Assembly (NCBI RefSeq): GCF_003335505.1
Contig: NZ_QPEX01000010.1
Coordinates: 496,001 to 560,000 of the forward strand
Source: Bremerella cremea
GTDB taxonomy: Bacteria; Planctomycetota; Planctomycetia; Pirellulales; Pirellulaceae
Direction: 5' to 3'
Length of the DNA stretch: 64,000 nt
The position numbers were made by a program, and so were the translations under genes. Positions 55,123-64,000 of this stretch are shown here, one piece after another; positions within the stretch are counted from its first letter, which is position 1, and each line of letters begins with the position of its first letter. The notes beneath the pieces are model-generated. The model did not search any database and was not told where the DNA came from. It was given only the letters and a program-made list of their open reading frames with translations.

Positions 55123-56409
55123 ATGTCACGCAGTAAAAGCCACGCTATTTTTGCCCGCGCGAAACACCTCATGCCTGGGGGCGTGAACAGTCCGGCCCGA
55201 GCTTTTGGGGGCGTAGGTGGCGAACCAATCGTGTTCGAGCGAGGCGAAGGTGCCTACTTGTACGATGTCGATGGCAACCAATACATCGATTACATTGGTT
55301 CGTGGGGGCCGATGATCTTGGGGCATTTGCACCCGAAGGTTAAAGAGGCCCTGCATGCGGCCGTCGATCAAGGAACGAGCTTTGGGGCGCCGACCGAACG
55401 AGAAAACAAGTTGGCTGAGTTGATCATCGAGATCATGCCGTCGGTCGAACAGGTGCGCCTGGTCAACAGTGGAACCGAAGCTACCATGAGCGCGATTCGC
55501 CTGGCCCGAGGGTTTACTGGTCGCGACAAGATCATCAAGTTCGCCGGCAACTACCATGGGCATGTCGATAGCTTGCTGGTCGCCGCCGGCAGCGCTGCAG
55601 CCACGCTGGGCGTCCCTAATTCCCCCGGCGTTACGGCGGGAACCGCGCAAGATACCATCGTGCTTCCTTACAACAACGCCGATGCCTTACAAGAAGCGTT
55701 CGAGCGCAACAAAGACCTGATTGCCGGGGTGATCTTTGAACCTGTGGTCGGCAACATGGGCTGTGTCCCTCCCTTGCCCGGTTACCTGCAAGCAATGCGC
55801 GAAATTTGCACCAACAACGGCGCGTTGATGATCATGGACGAAGTCATGACCGGCTTCCGCGTGGCCGCCGGCGGAGCGCAACAGCTGTACAATGTGACAC
55901 CTGACCTAACAACGATGGGCAAGATCGTTGGTGGCGGTCTGCCGATCGGGGCCTACGGCGGCCGAGCCGATATCATGGGGCATATTCTTCCGGCAGGCGA
56001 AGTCTTCCAAGCCGGAACGCTCAGCGGTAACCCCCTGGCCACCGCAGCAGGAATCGCCACGCTGCAAACCTTGAAGGAGCTAAATCCTTACCCAGAGCTC
56101 GACCAGAAAACCCAAACGCTCGAAGAGGGGCTCCTCAAAGCGGCGCAAGACGCTAACATCACGCTGACAACCGCTCGAGTTGGCAGCATGCTGACTCCCT
56201 TCTTCCATGACGGCCCTGTGCGGAATTGGGACGCGGCGGCTCAATGCGATACCAAGCGTTACGGCAAGTTCTTCTGGGAACTAATCGAACGGGGCGTCTA
56301 CTTCCCCTGCAGCCAGTACGAAGCCTTGTTCGTTTCGATTGCCCACACCGATGACGACATCGCTAAGACAATTGATGCCGCCCAGGAAGCATTTCAAAAA
56401 GTTCGCTAA
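55123..56409 (+). CDS. hemL: Glutamate-1-semialdehyde 2,1-aminomutase
   Basis: HemL converts glutamate-1-semialdehyde to 5-aminolevulinate, the precursor of haem and other tetrapyrroles, by the C5 pathway. The 428-aa class III aminotransferase-fold enzyme has HLMPGGVNSPARAFGGV at the N-terminus, VNSGTEATMSAIRLARGFTGRDKIIKF, and the pyridoxal-phosphate Lys in GKIVGGGLPIGAYGG. The ATG at 55123 is preferred to a longer upstream frame. It is convergent with tsaB with only 10 bp between stops. No other hem gene is in the window. Confidence 0.96.
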   Translation: MSRSKSHAIFARAKHLMPGGVNSPARAFGGVGGEPIVFERGEGAYLYDVDGNQYIDYIGSWGPMILGHLHPKVKEALHAAVDQGTSFGAPTERENKLAELIIEIMPSVEQVRLVNSGTEATMSAIRLARGFTGRDKIIKFAGNYHGHVDSLLVAAGSAAATLGVPNSPGVTAGTAQDTIVLPYNNADALQEAFERNKDLIAGVIFEPVVGNMGCVPPLPGYLQAMREICTNNGALMIMDEVMTGFRVAAGGAQQLYNVTPDLTTMGKIVGGGLPIGAYGGRADIMGHILPAGEVFQAGTLSGNPLATAAGIATLQTLKELNPYPELDQKTQTLEEGLLKAAQDANITLTTARVGSMLTPFFHDGPVRNWDAAAQCDTKRYGKFFWELIERGVYFPCSQYEALFVSIAHTDDDIAKTIDAAQEAFQKVR

Positions 56410-56419
56410 AGCGGGCGAA

Positions 56420-57112
56420 TTAGCTTGAGTTAGAAGCGTCCGCTTCGAGTTTTTCCTCGGCGGCGATTTTCCGGTAGTATTTGGGACTGAGGGTCCAGAA
56501 GTCGTCCGACTTGCCGGCCACGAAATCGGATATCCCGACCCGGCCTACGGCTTCGGCAGTTGAAGCCCAGTAATTCTCGTCGACAACCCGCACCCCTTCC
56601 GGCACCAGCGAGTGCTTTTTGTGCAGCCCTGGCCCAGTGATTGATTCGCCTGCGGTCAAACTTGCCAAAAATGCCTGCTGATCGACGATCCGTGTATCTT
56701 CAGAGGGAGCGTATTTTCCGTATTCGTTGCGCACGAAATGGGAATGGAAGAACTGATTTCGCTGGGCGTCCATAATCGCATGCAAGGACGAAACGGGCTC
56801 GTTACAGCGAGTGGCAATCGCTTGCAGCGTGTTCACCCCGATGGTGGTTGCTCCGGCGACGTAGGCAATTGTCTTGGCGGTCATCACCCCAATTCGTAGT
56901 CCGGTGAACGAGCCAGGCCCCTGGGCTACCACCACCAACTGCAGGTCGACAGGCTTCCATCCTAGTTCATCGACCAAACGTTTCAGCGTTGGCGTGATTA
57001 CCTGAGTGGTCGGCAGCGATGTGTCCAACCATTCGGTGGCCAGCAATTCGTCCCCTTGAAACAAGGCCAACGAGGCTTGGCGAGTCGATGTATCGATGGC
57101 AAGTGTCTTCAC
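56420..57112 (-). CDS. tsaB: tRNA threonylcarbamoyladenosine biosynthesis protein TsaB
   Basis: TsaB works with TsaD and TsaE to place threonylcarbamoyl on A37 of ANN-decoding tRNAs. The 230-aa product has the ASKHA-type N-terminus KTLAIDTSTRQASLALF, QGPGSFTGLRIGVMTAK as the family signature, and a divergent C-terminus. GTG at 57112, after AGGAACG, gives the usual start; the frame continues upstream to another GTG but without conserved sequence. It is convergent with hemL. tsaD and tsaE are not nearby. Confidence 0.9.
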   Translation of the reverse strand: MKTLAIDTSTRQASLALFQGDELLATEWLDTSLPTTQVITPTLKRLVDELGWKPVDLQLVVVAQGPGSFTGLRIGVMTAKTIAYVAGATTIGVNTLQAIATRCNEPVSSLHAIMDAQRNQFFHSHFVRNEYGKYAPSEDTRIVDQQAFLASLTAGESITGPGLHKKHSLVPEGVRVVDENYWASTAEAVGRVGISDFVAGKSDDFWTLSPKYYRKIAAEEKLEADASNSS

Positions 57113-57441
57113 GAAAGTACGTTCCTGAGAAGGTTCAGGGAGCACGAATCTGCCGCTCGATTCCCCTAGCGGAGTCCGGCGACGAGACGATGATTTGGCC
57201 GATCTTACCGTATGACCTACGTTTGGGCGAGTTGGCTAGCCTTCGGCGTGCCCAAGCGGCGTGGTTTCAAGCAATGTCCTTTGCTAATCTTGACCGCAGG
57301 CTCCCTGGCACCTAAATTTAGTAGCTATATCAGGTTGCGACGGCTTCCATTAATATCGAACTGCCGCGTCACGGGTCTCCAGCGCTCGTAAGACGGCTGC
57401 GGCTGTGACCCCAGTTCTTGACAACGGAAAGGTAGTCGGGC
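57113..57441. other. Divergent intergenic region, nothing definite
   Basis: About 330 bp lies between tsaB (minus) and the first phosphoesterase (plus). It must hold both promoters but shows no pair of good elements, no repeat and no RNA gene. Confidence 0.4.
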
Positions 57442-58194
57442 GTGAAACGTGCCCTAATCAGCGACATCCACGGAAACTTGGAAGCCTTAAACGCGGTCTT
57501 GGACGACATCCGCCAGCAGGGAATCAGCGAGATTTACTGCTTGGGAGACGTCATCGGCTATGGCCCCAATCCAGTGGAATGTCTGGACATTGTTCGCCGA
57601 AAGTGCGCTATGTGCCTCTTGGGTAACCATGATCAGGCCGCGCTTTTCGACCCTGAAGGCTTCAATCCGGTCGCCTTTCGCGCCATTTTGTGGACGCGTG
57701 ATCAAATTGATAACTCATCCGGGGGCGCAGGAGCGGTCAACGAACGCTGGGACTTCCTGGGCGAGCTTCCCCGGACCCACGTCGAGCCCAACCGCCTATT
57801 CGTGCATGGCTCGCCTCGCGATCCAACGAATGAATATGTCTTCCCCGAAGACATCTACAACCAACGGAAGATGGAGAATTTGTTCGACCGAGTCGAAAAA
57901 TTCAGCTTCCAAGGCCACACGCACATCCCCGGGGTCTTTACGCCCAATCTAGAATTCTTTGGGCCCGACGAATGCGACCATGAATATCGCTTCGGCGACG
58001 AAAAGGCACTGTTCAACGTGGGCAGCGTCGGTCAGCCGCGCGATGGCGATCCCCGCGCATGCTACGTGATTTTAACCGACGAATCGGTTGTGTTCCGCCG
58101 GGTCGAATACGATCCGAAAGTGCCAGCCGCCAAGATTTACAAAATTCCTCAGTTGGATAACATGCTGGGCGATCGTATCCTCGAAGGACGATAA
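57442..58194 (+). CDS. Calcineurin-like metallophosphoesterase (first of a tandem pair)
   Basis: The 250-aa product has the metallophosphoesterase blocks in order: [10 protein letters not shown] (residues 7-16), [29 protein letters not shown] and GHTHIPG. The metal ligands are complete. The family (YfcE / Ser-Thr-phosphatase-like) includes phosphodiesterases and Ap4A hydrolase-like enzymes; the substrate is unknown. GTG is the start, after GGAAAGG. Its neighbour 77 bp downstream is a close paralogue. Confidence 0.9.
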   Translation: MKRALISDIHGNLEALNAVLDDIRQQGISEIYCLGDVIGYGPNPVECLDIVRRKCAMCLLGNHDQAALFDPEGFNPVAFRAILWTRDQIDNSSGGAGAVNERWDFLGELPRTHVEPNRLFVHGSPRDPTNEYVFPEDIYNQRKMENLFDRVEKFSFQGHTHIPGVFTPNLEFFGPDECDHEYRFGDEKALFNVGSVGQPRDGDPRACYVILTDESVVFRRVEYDPKVPAAKIYKIPQLDNMLGDRILEGR

Positions 58195-58271
58195 GCCGGT
58201 GAAAATCAACTGACGGCAGCCCGTTGGGGGCAACGCTGCCAGCCATCTAGCTATCCTCAAGCGAGACCGCG

Positions 58272-59021
58272 ATGAAAACGGCAGTTGTCAGCGATATCCA
58301 CGGTAATTTAGACGCCCTAGAGGCAGTTCTAGCGGATATACGTACCCAAGGTGTCGACCGGATCTACTGCCTGGGCGATGTCGTCGGTTACGGCCCCAAT
58401 CCCCGGGAATGCGTCGATATCGTTCGCCAATTCGATCTATGCATTCTGGGCAACCACGATCAAGCTGCCTTGTTCGATCCGGAAGGTTTCAGCCACGGGG
58501 CCGAACAAGCCATCTTCTGGACGCGCCGCCAACTGGAAACCGGCGAAAGCGAAGAAGAAACGCTTAGTCGCTGGCATTTCCTCTGCGGCTTGCCTAGGAC
58601 CCATACGGAAGATAATTTTCTGTTCGTCCACGGCTCGGCCCGCAATCCGCTGTGCGAATACGTTTTTCCCGAAGATATTTACAATCCAAAGAAGCTGGAA
58701 AAGATCTTTTCGCTGATACCGAATGTTTGCCTTCAAGGGCATACGCACGTTCCTGGCGTGTTTTACGAATCAGCTCAATTCATCAGCCCAAAAGACTTCG
58801 AGAACAGCACGTACCAGTTCAACGGCGAGAAAGTGATGATCAACGTTGGCAGCGTCGGGCAGCCACGCGACGGGGACCCTCGTAGTTGCTACGTAATTGT
58901 CGACGGGAAGTCGGTAGAGTTCCGCCGTGTCGAATATCCCATCGAAAAAGTTGCTGATAAGATTCGGGATATTGATGATTTAGACGATTCTCAGGGAGAT
59001 CGTCTCTTTGAGGGGCACTAA
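58272..59021 (+). CDS. Calcineurin-like metallophosphoesterase (second of a tandem pair)
   Basis: The 249-aa product shares the full set of motifs and most of the intervening sequence with the preceding gene: [63 protein letters not shown] and [14 protein letters not shown]. It arose by tandem duplication. It starts with ATG. Differences are concentrated in the segment after FDPEGF (about 75-105) and near the C-terminus. The yidC upstream region follows. Confidence 0.9.
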   Translation: MKTAVVSDIHGNLDALEAVLADIRTQGVDRIYCLGDVVGYGPNPRECVDIVRQFDLCILGNHDQAALFDPEGFSHGAEQAIFWTRRQLETGESEEETLSRWHFLCGLPRTHTEDNFLFVHGSARNPLCEYVFPEDIYNPKKLEKIFSLIPNVCLQGHTHVPGVFYESAQFISPKDFENSTYQFNGEKVMINVGSVGQPRDGDPRSCYVIVDGKSVEFRRVEYPIEKVADKIRDIDDLDDSQGDRLFEGH

Positions 59022-59306
59022 TCTTTTGCCGAAATCGGCATAAGTTCCCTGATTTTGGCCAAATATGGCCGATCTCTCTCCGAAGAAGGCTTGTGGCGTT
59101 TCCAAGAACCGCCCGAGAGGCGAGAATAGGGCTGACTAGGTGACGCCCTTTCCCCTGCCATCTTGGCATCTCCCGATTACACTTGGCGAATATCGCGAAG
59201 CGGGAGCCACTTTGGAAATGGCGATATCATTTCTGAGCTGCCCCTGAAATACTTCGCAGCCAGTTTTCATTGCAGAGTTTCGATTTCATCCCAAGGATTT
59301 TCACTC

Positions 59307-61655
59307 GTGGAACGGCGCCACATTACGTTTATTTTTCTAGCCGCTTCGCTGCTGCTGATGTTCAACATGCTGAACAACCAGAATCAGCAGCCAGAAAAGC
59401 CTGCCCCTGAAAATCCCGATATTGCTGAGGTCGATCAGGACGAACCGGCCCCAGATAAGGGTGATGAAAATCAACCCGACGAAGCCAATCCTCCGGCTGA
59501 TAAGCCGGTTGAAAAGGACAAGGTGAAATACAACCGTCAGTTTGCCTCACTAGGGTCTGCCGATCCCAAAGGCGGCTATCGGATGTTGGTCACACTCGAT
59601 TCCAAGGGGGCCTCGGTCCACCGGGTTGAATTGAGCAATCCTTTTTATCTGAGCTACGAACATGACGAAGATGGGGGCTATCTCGGCAACCTGGCCTTCG
59701 ACGAGACCGACGGCAAAGGGGTGCGTACCAACGTGGTTGGCCCCGGTACGCCGGCCGCCGAAGCAGTCGCAAAGTCTTCTGAAATCGAAGGTGGCTTAAA
59801 GCCCGGTGACATCATCACCTCGGTAAATGGTGAGCTCGTTACCACCGTTGAAGAACTACAAACCGCCATGCGGAAAACTCGCCCTGGCGAGGAAATCGAG
59901 GTCGAGGTTACTCGCACGCCTTCTGGTGAAGGGGCCGCTCCTCAGCAGATCACGTTCACGATCAAACTGCGTAAATTCCCGGTGGAAGTGATCAAGCCGG
60001 AACAAACAAAGCTGCCGATTCCCAACGGTGGACCGCCGAAAATTGTTCACCATCCGTCTGCCTTTCTCACGACTTTGGCAAAGGTTGGTTCCCTGTCGGC
60101 CCGCAACGGGATGGCGGAAATCAAAGGTTTGCCTTCACTGATCGATAGCAACTGGAAAACAACCCAAGTCTCCGACAATGAAGTTCATTTCGAGCTAACT
60201 CTCTTTCCCAGCGACTTAGAACAACTGGGCGACAATCGCAAACTACGGATTGTGAAGAAGTACCGCCTGGACAAAATCACCGACGAGACCAAAGCCACCG
60301 AAGGGTACGAGATTCACTTCGACTTAGAACTTCATAACGAATCAGACGACTCGCTAAGCGTGGCCTATCGCCAGCTTGGCCCCACCGGTTTACCACTTGA
60401 AGGTTGGTGGTACGCCCACAAAATCAATCGAGGCTGGGGTTCCGCCGGTATTCGTGACGTGACCTGGGAATCGGAGAACGGCAGCCAGTTTAAAATGTTC
60501 ACCGTCTACGAGATGGTCGAGCAAGAGGAGGAAGCCGCCAAGAAAGGTTCCGACCCGCAAACCCCACTTTATGCGTTGGGGCAAGACATTAAAACGAAAT
60601 ACTCAGGCGTTGACGCTCAGTATTTCAACTGCTCGATGATTCTGAATTACAAAGAAAGCACCCCTACCATCGACTTGGCTAAGGGAACTTGCGGCCCGAT
60701 TGGCCCGATCGATCCCCTCTACAAGCCTCGTACCGACTGCACGTTCACCTTGGAAAGCCGCGCCTATCCGATGGCCGCTGGGCAGACGGTTACGCAGAAG
60801 TTCAACATCTTTGCCGGCCCGAAGAAAGAAGACGTTCTGGCTCACTACGGCCTAGAAGATGTCGAGTACTACGGCTGGTTCGGTTTCGTCTCGAAGCCAC
60901 TTCTATGGATTCTGCATACGCTTTACGCGGTGCTGGGGAATTATGGCTTGGCCATCATCGTGCTGACGTTGATGGTTCGTGGTGCCATGCACCCGATTAG
61001 CCGTAAGCAAGCCAAGAACATGCAGATTCAACAAGCCTTGGCTCCCGAAATCAAACGCATCAGTGATCAATACAAAGACGATCCTGAAGGACGTTTGAAA
61101 GCACAGCAGGAACTCTTCAAGAAGCATAAGTTCAACCCGGTGGGTGGCTGCTTGATGATGTTCATCCAATTGCCCATCTTCCTCGGACTTTATCGTGGCT
61201 TAGCCGTCGACTTCGAACTGCGGCAGGCCCCGTTAATTCCGGGGATCTCGTGGTGCTCGAACTTGGCCGCCCCAGACCAGTTGTGGTACTGGGGAAATAT
61301 CATGCCAGAATTCATCACCCTGCCTGGCAGCATGTTTAGTCTTGGCCCCTATTTGAATATCTTGCCGCTCGTCACGGTGGTCTTGTTCCTGGTGCAGCAG
61401 AAAATGTTCATGCCGCCACCACAAGACGAACAGCAGGCCATGCAGCAGAAGGTCATGACTTTCATGATGATTTTCATGGGGGTTATCTTCTTCAAGGTTC
61501 CCGCAGGCCTCTGTATTTACTTCATCACTTCCAGCATTTGGGGCATCATCGAACGCAAGATGCTCCCCAAGCCGAAGAACGTGCCGGTAGTTATCGAAGC
61601 CAAGCCGGAATCGATTAAACAGCCGCGTGTTCGTCAAGCGAAACGCAAGAAATAG
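59307..61655 (+). CDS. yidC: Membrane protein insertase YidC with an inserted PDZ domain
   Basis: YidC inserts and folds inner-membrane proteins, alone or with SecYEG. The 782-aa product has an N-terminal membrane segment (about 6-20), a large periplasmic domain, and a C-terminal Oxa1-type core: YGWFGFVSKPLLWILHTLYA, the hydrophilic-groove Arg in LMVRGAMHPISRKQAK, and NPVGGCLMMFIQLPIFLGLYRGL. A PDZ-like domain (GLKPGDIITSVNGELVTTVEELQTAMRKTRPGEEIEVEVTR in blocks, about residues 125-222) is inserted in the periplasmic part. The tail is basic (about 770-782), fit for ribosome contact. GTG at 59307 is the start, after AAGGA. mnmE follows at 28 bp. Confidence 0.95.
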   Translation: MERRHITFIFLAASLLLMFNMLNNQNQQPEKPAPENPDIAEVDQDEPAPDKGDENQPDEANPPADKPVEKDKVKYNRQFASLGSADPKGGYRMLVTLDSKGASVHRVELSNPFYLSYEHDEDGGYLGNLAFDETDGKGVRTNVVGPGTPAAEAVAKSSEIEGGLKPGDIITSVNGELVTTVEELQTAMRKTRPGEEIEVEVTRTPSGEGAAPQQITFTIKLRKFPVEVIKPEQTKLPIPNGGPPKIVHHPSAFLTTLAKVGSLSARNGMAEIKGLPSLIDSNWKTTQVSDNEVHFELTLFPSDLEQLGDNRKLRIVKKYRLDKITDETKATEGYEIHFDLELHNESDDSLSVAYRQLGPTGLPLEGWWYAHKINRGWGSAGIRDVTWESENGSQFKMFTVYEMVEQEEEAAKKGSDPQTPLYALGQDIKTKYSGVDAQYFNCSMILNYKESTPTIDLAKGTCGPIGPIDPLYKPRTDCTFTLESRAYPMAAGQTVTQKFNIFAGPKKEDVLAHYGLEDVEYYGWFGFVSKPLLWILHTLYAVLGNYGLAIIVLTLMVRGAMHPISRKQAKNMQIQQALAPEIKRISDQYKDDPEGRLKAQQELFKKHKFNPVGGCLMMFIQLPIFLGLYRGLAVDFELRQAPLIPGISWCSNLAAPDQLWYWGNIMPEFITLPGSMFSLGPYLNILPLVTVVLFLVQQKMFMPPPQDEQQAMQQKVMTFMMIFMGVIFFKVPAGLCIYFITSSIWGIIERKMLPKPKNVPVVIEAKPESIKQPRVRQAKRKK

Positions 61656-61683
61656 CGGTTAACGGCCAAGGAGCAGCCACGTT

Positions 61684-63042
61684 ATGTCCTTGGATCTCGA
61701 TCGCACGATCGCCGCGATTTCCTCTGCCCCAGGCACCGGCGGACGTTGTATCGTCCGCCTGAGTGGTCGCGATGCGGTTGCGATTGCCTTGTCGATCACA
61801 ACCGGCAACATGGCCCCTCCCACAGCGCGGGCCGAGGTCACCCAGCGTTCAATCGCATTACCAGAAGGACGAACGCTGACTGCGGACTTTTGGATTTGGC
61901 CCACCGAGCGCAGCTACACGCGGCAACCTCAAGTCGAAATCCACTTGCCCGGCAGCCGTCCCATCGCCGATGGGTTGGTCGCTCGCTTGCGTACGCAAGG
62001 CGCTCACTTGGCCCAACCAGGCGAGTTCACTATGCGTGCCTTCTTGGCTGGGCGGCTCGATCTTACCCAAGCAGAAGCCGTCCTTGGGATCATCGACGCC
62101 ACCGGTGAAGGACGTTTTCAATCGGCCCTGCGGCAACTCGCTGGCGGCCTCTCTGGACCACTGCAAAACGCACGGACAGAACTCGTCGAACTGCTGGCCC
62201 TACTCGAAGCTGGACTCGACTTCGTGGAAGAAGATATCGAGTTCATCAGCCAAGAAGAATTGTGCGGACGCATCAACGGCATTCTCACTTCGCTGATCGA
62301 ATTGCGAGAGCAGATCAACTCGCGAACCTATGGTCAAGCTCTGCCCAAGATCGCCCTAGTGGGACTTCCTAATGCCGGTAAGAGCACTCTTTTCAACGCC
62401 TTGACTCGCTCTGACGATGCGATCACTTCGTCTACCGCCGGTACAACGCGAGATTTCATCTCTCGAAAAGTCACTTGGCAGGGCGTCGATCTGGAATTAA
62501 TCGACACCGCCGGTCATGAAACCGCGTCGCAGGACGATCTTTTGGCCAAATTAATGATCGAGCAAACCCGATTTGCCACAGAGGAATCGGACCTTTGCTT
62601 GCTATGCGTTGATGCCACCAGTGGCTTAAGCGAAGAGATTTGCCTGCTTCAACAGCGCTTACCAGCAGATCGTCTCTTGGTGGTGGCCACGAAGTCGGAC
62701 GCGCAGCCAGACCCAACGGCAACGTTCTGCCAGCTGGCTACCAGCGGCACAAAGCAAACAGGCCTTGATTTACTGGAAAAAACGATCTTACAGCGAATTG
62801 AATCGCTTCAACTCTCTACCACCCAAATGGTGCCAGAAACAGCCGTTCGCTGCCTCGGGGCGATCGAGGCGACCATCGAATCACTTACCACCTGTCAGCA
62901 TGGTTTTTCGCTCGAACTTTCGGAAGAACTTGTTGCTTCTGAGATCCGTTTCGCAATCTCGCAGCTGGCTGAAGTGGTCGGCGCCGTTTACACAGACGAC
63001 CTTTTGGACGTGATTTTCTCCCGATTTTGCATTGGGAAATAG
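61684..63042 (+). CDS. mnmE: tRNA modification GTPase MnmE (TrmE)
   Basis: MnmE with MnmG makes the 5-carboxymethylaminomethyl group at U34 of certain tRNAs. The 452-aa product has the N-terminal folate-binding domain (TIAAISSAPGTGGRCIVRLSG, QPGEFTMRAFLAGRLDLTQAEAV), a GTPase domain with GLPNAGKSTLFNAL (about 224-237), GTTRDFISRKV, DTAGHE and TKSD, and ends in the invariant CIGK tail. AAGGAG lies upstream of the ATG. It directly follows yidC, a widely conserved pairing. Confidence 0.96.
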   Translation: MSLDLDRTIAAISSAPGTGGRCIVRLSGRDAVAIALSITTGNMAPPTARAEVTQRSIALPEGRTLTADFWIWPTERSYTRQPQVEIHLPGSRPIADGLVARLRTQGAHLAQPGEFTMRAFLAGRLDLTQAEAVLGIIDATGEGRFQSALRQLAGGLSGPLQNARTELVELLALLEAGLDFVEEDIEFISQEELCGRINGILTSLIELREQINSRTYGQALPKIALVGLPNAGKSTLFNALTRSDDAITSSTAGTTRDFISRKVTWQGVDLELIDTAGHETASQDDLLAKLMIEQTRFATEESDLCLLCVDATSGLSEEICLLQQRLPADRLLVVATKSDAQPDPTATFCQLATSGTKQTGLDLLEKTILQRIESLQLSTTQMVPETAVRCLGAIEATIESLTTCQHGFSLELSEELVASEIRFAISQLAEVVGAVYTDDLLDVIFSRFCIGK

Positions 63043-63093
63043 TGGGATAATGTGTAATTTTGTGACGGGATTGATTGCATAAGGCCTCCATAA

Positions 63094-63117
63094 CCGCTAA
63101 GTTGACAACTTAGGCGG
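63094..63117. repeat. Hairpin after mnmE
   Basis: CCGCTAAGTT and AACTTAGGCGG pair with one bulged G around a three-base loop, about 50 bp after the mnmE stop. No U-tract follows. It may act as a weak terminator or RNA-stability element. The rest of the 266-bp gap shows nothing definite. Confidence 0.45.
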
Positions 63118-63308
63118 CGCTTGTGAATTCCGATACCCTAAACGTCTATCGGCTCTGTCGACCTCCTTCGACATCATCCTTGGGCCCCTTCTCACCCCTT
63201 CCTATTTTGGATCACTACTGCTTCCTACGGTCTTCCCGCTTGAATTTCTTTATTGAGCTGACAACCACCAGAAGCAGCGAAGTCGTATTTTACGAGGAGT
63301 TTTAGTTA

Positions 63309-64000
63309 ATGAGTTCTCCCCAGAATCGTCGTAACTTCATGAAGCTCACGGCTGCGGCCGGTGCCGGCTTCTGGGCGACTGCCGGTGTGCAGGCCCAAGA
63401 GAGCAATTCTCCGAACGAGAAGATCAACTTCGCCAGCATCGGTGTTGGTGGTAAGGGATCAAGCGACTCGGCAGATGCTGGTCGTTCCGGCAACATGGTC
63501 GCTATCTGCGATATCGACAAAGAACGCTTGGAAAAGTCGGGCAACTTCTACCCAGACGCCAAGCAATATACTGACTACCGCGAGATGCTCACCGAAATGG
63601 GTGACAAGATCGACGCCGTTACGGTCAGTACGCCAGACCACTCGCACGCTCCAGCTTCGGCCATGGCCATGAAGATGGGCAAGCACTGCTTCACCCAGAA
63701 ACCGCTGACCCACAGCATTTGGGAAGCACGACGCTTGGGCGAAATCGCCAAAGAAAACAAAGTCGTTACCCAGATGGGCAACCAAGGAACGGCTGAACGT
63801 GGTGTTCGTCGCGCTGCGGAAATCATCCAAGCTGGGGCCATCGGCAATGTGAGCGAAGTTCACGTTTGGACCAACCGCCCGATTTGGCCACAAGGTGTTG
63901 CCAAGCCAGAACCGCAACCGGTTCCTGAAAACGTCGACTGGGAAATGTTCATCGGCCCAGCTCCTTACCGTGAATACGCCGACGCTTATCACCCATTCAA
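63309..64000 (+). CDS. Gfo/Idh/MocA family oxidoreductase with Tat-type leader, 3' end beyond window
   Basis: The frame is open for 230 codons from ATG 63309 to the right edge. It starts with a twin-arginine-like leader ([17 protein letters not shown]), then an NAD-binding fold ([10 protein letters not shown]) and the family block [18 protein letters not shown] with the candidate catalytic Lys, as in the paralogue at 25852. GAGGAG precedes the start. It is probably exported in folded form. The substrate is unknown, and the C-terminal substrate domain is not in the window. Confidence 0.9.
   Translation, partial: MSSPQNRRNFMKLTAAAGAGFWATAGVQAQESNSPNEKINFASIGVGGKGSSDSADAGRSGNMVAICDIDKERLEKSGNFYPDAKQYTDYREMLTEMGDKIDAVTVSTPDHSHAPASAMAMKMGKHCFTQKPLTHSIWEARRLGEIAKENKVVTQMGNQGTAERGVRRAAEIIQAGAIGNVSEVHVWTNRPIWPQGVAKPEPQPVPENVDWEMFIGPAPYREYADAYHPF

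Noticed and set aside
1-64000. tRNA, rRNA, tmRNA, SRP RNA, RNase P RNA, CRISPR arrays, insertion sequences, prophage
   Set aside because: Intergenic regions were read by eye for T-loop motifs, conserved RNA cores, regularly spaced repeats and transposase or integrase motifs; none was found. A covariance-model search would be needed to exclude divergent RNAs.

Overview
The window looks like a stretch of ordinary chromosome from a planctomycete, most likely of the Pirellulaceae (Blastopirellula/Bremerella/Rhodopirellula type). The grounds are a DUF1559 protein with a type IV-pilin-like N-terminus paired with a small carboxypeptidase-regulatory-like lipoprotein, two Gfo/Idh/MocA oxidoreductases with Tat-type leaders, many secreted or lipoprotein genes of unknown function, start codons often lacking a Shine-Dalgarno sequence, and housekeeping genes scattered as singles. 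The genus is inference only. I see no prophage, insertion sequence, CRISPR array, rRNA or tRNA.

Layout. 1-6.1 kb (minus strand): the end of a cysN-cysC fusion with cysD (sulfate activation), rsmG, an exported SH3-like protein and methionine aminopeptidase. 6.2-11.5 kb (plus): leuS, ppa and glgC. 11.5-18.4 kb: membrane and secreted proteins, a methyltransferase, a sodium:solute symporter, an SGNH hydrolase, a lipoprotein and a DsbB-like pair. 18.5-25.4 kb (minus): rpsD, lpdA, aceE and aceF, giving a full pyruvate dehydrogenase complex. 25.8-35.1 kb (mostly plus): a Gfo/Idh oxidoreductase, a VOC protein, tdh-kbl for threonine breakdown, then hom, a phosphoglycerate-mutase-like putative homoserine kinase, and a lysC with doubled ACT domains. 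35.1-47 kb (minus): the DUF1559 pair, a bifunctional-nuclease family protein, valS, cimA, ftsK and truB. 47-59 kb: lipoproteins, a TIM-barrel glycosidase-like protein, an SDR, a BLUF / GGDEF-EAL pair, an HExxH protein, a secreted propeller-like protein, hemL, tsaB and two tandem metallophosphoesterases. 59-64 kb (plus): yidC with an inserted PDZ domain, mnmE, and the start of a second Gfo/Idh oxidoreductase cut by the window edge.

The strongest new observation is upstream of cimA (citramalate synthase, entry to isoleucine synthesis). A sigma70-like promoter (42899-42927) is followed by a 28-codon leader peptide rich in Ile and Val codons (42791-42877), and then by an intrinsic terminator (42727-42762) about 80 nt before the cimA start. 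Three RNA segments can form the mutually exclusive pairings of a classical ribosome-stalling attenuator: 1:2 (pause), 2:3 (antiterminator) and 3:4 (terminator). Control codons lie in segment 1 and the leader stop codon in segment 2. I know of no description of such a switch on cimA or in Planctomycetota.

Other points for a second look: the PDZ domain in YidC, insertions in ValRS including a possible zinc ribbon, an acidic tail on FtsK, a blue-light / cyclic-di-GMP gene pair, and the hom-X-lysC cluster in which X may be a non-orthologous homoserine kinase.
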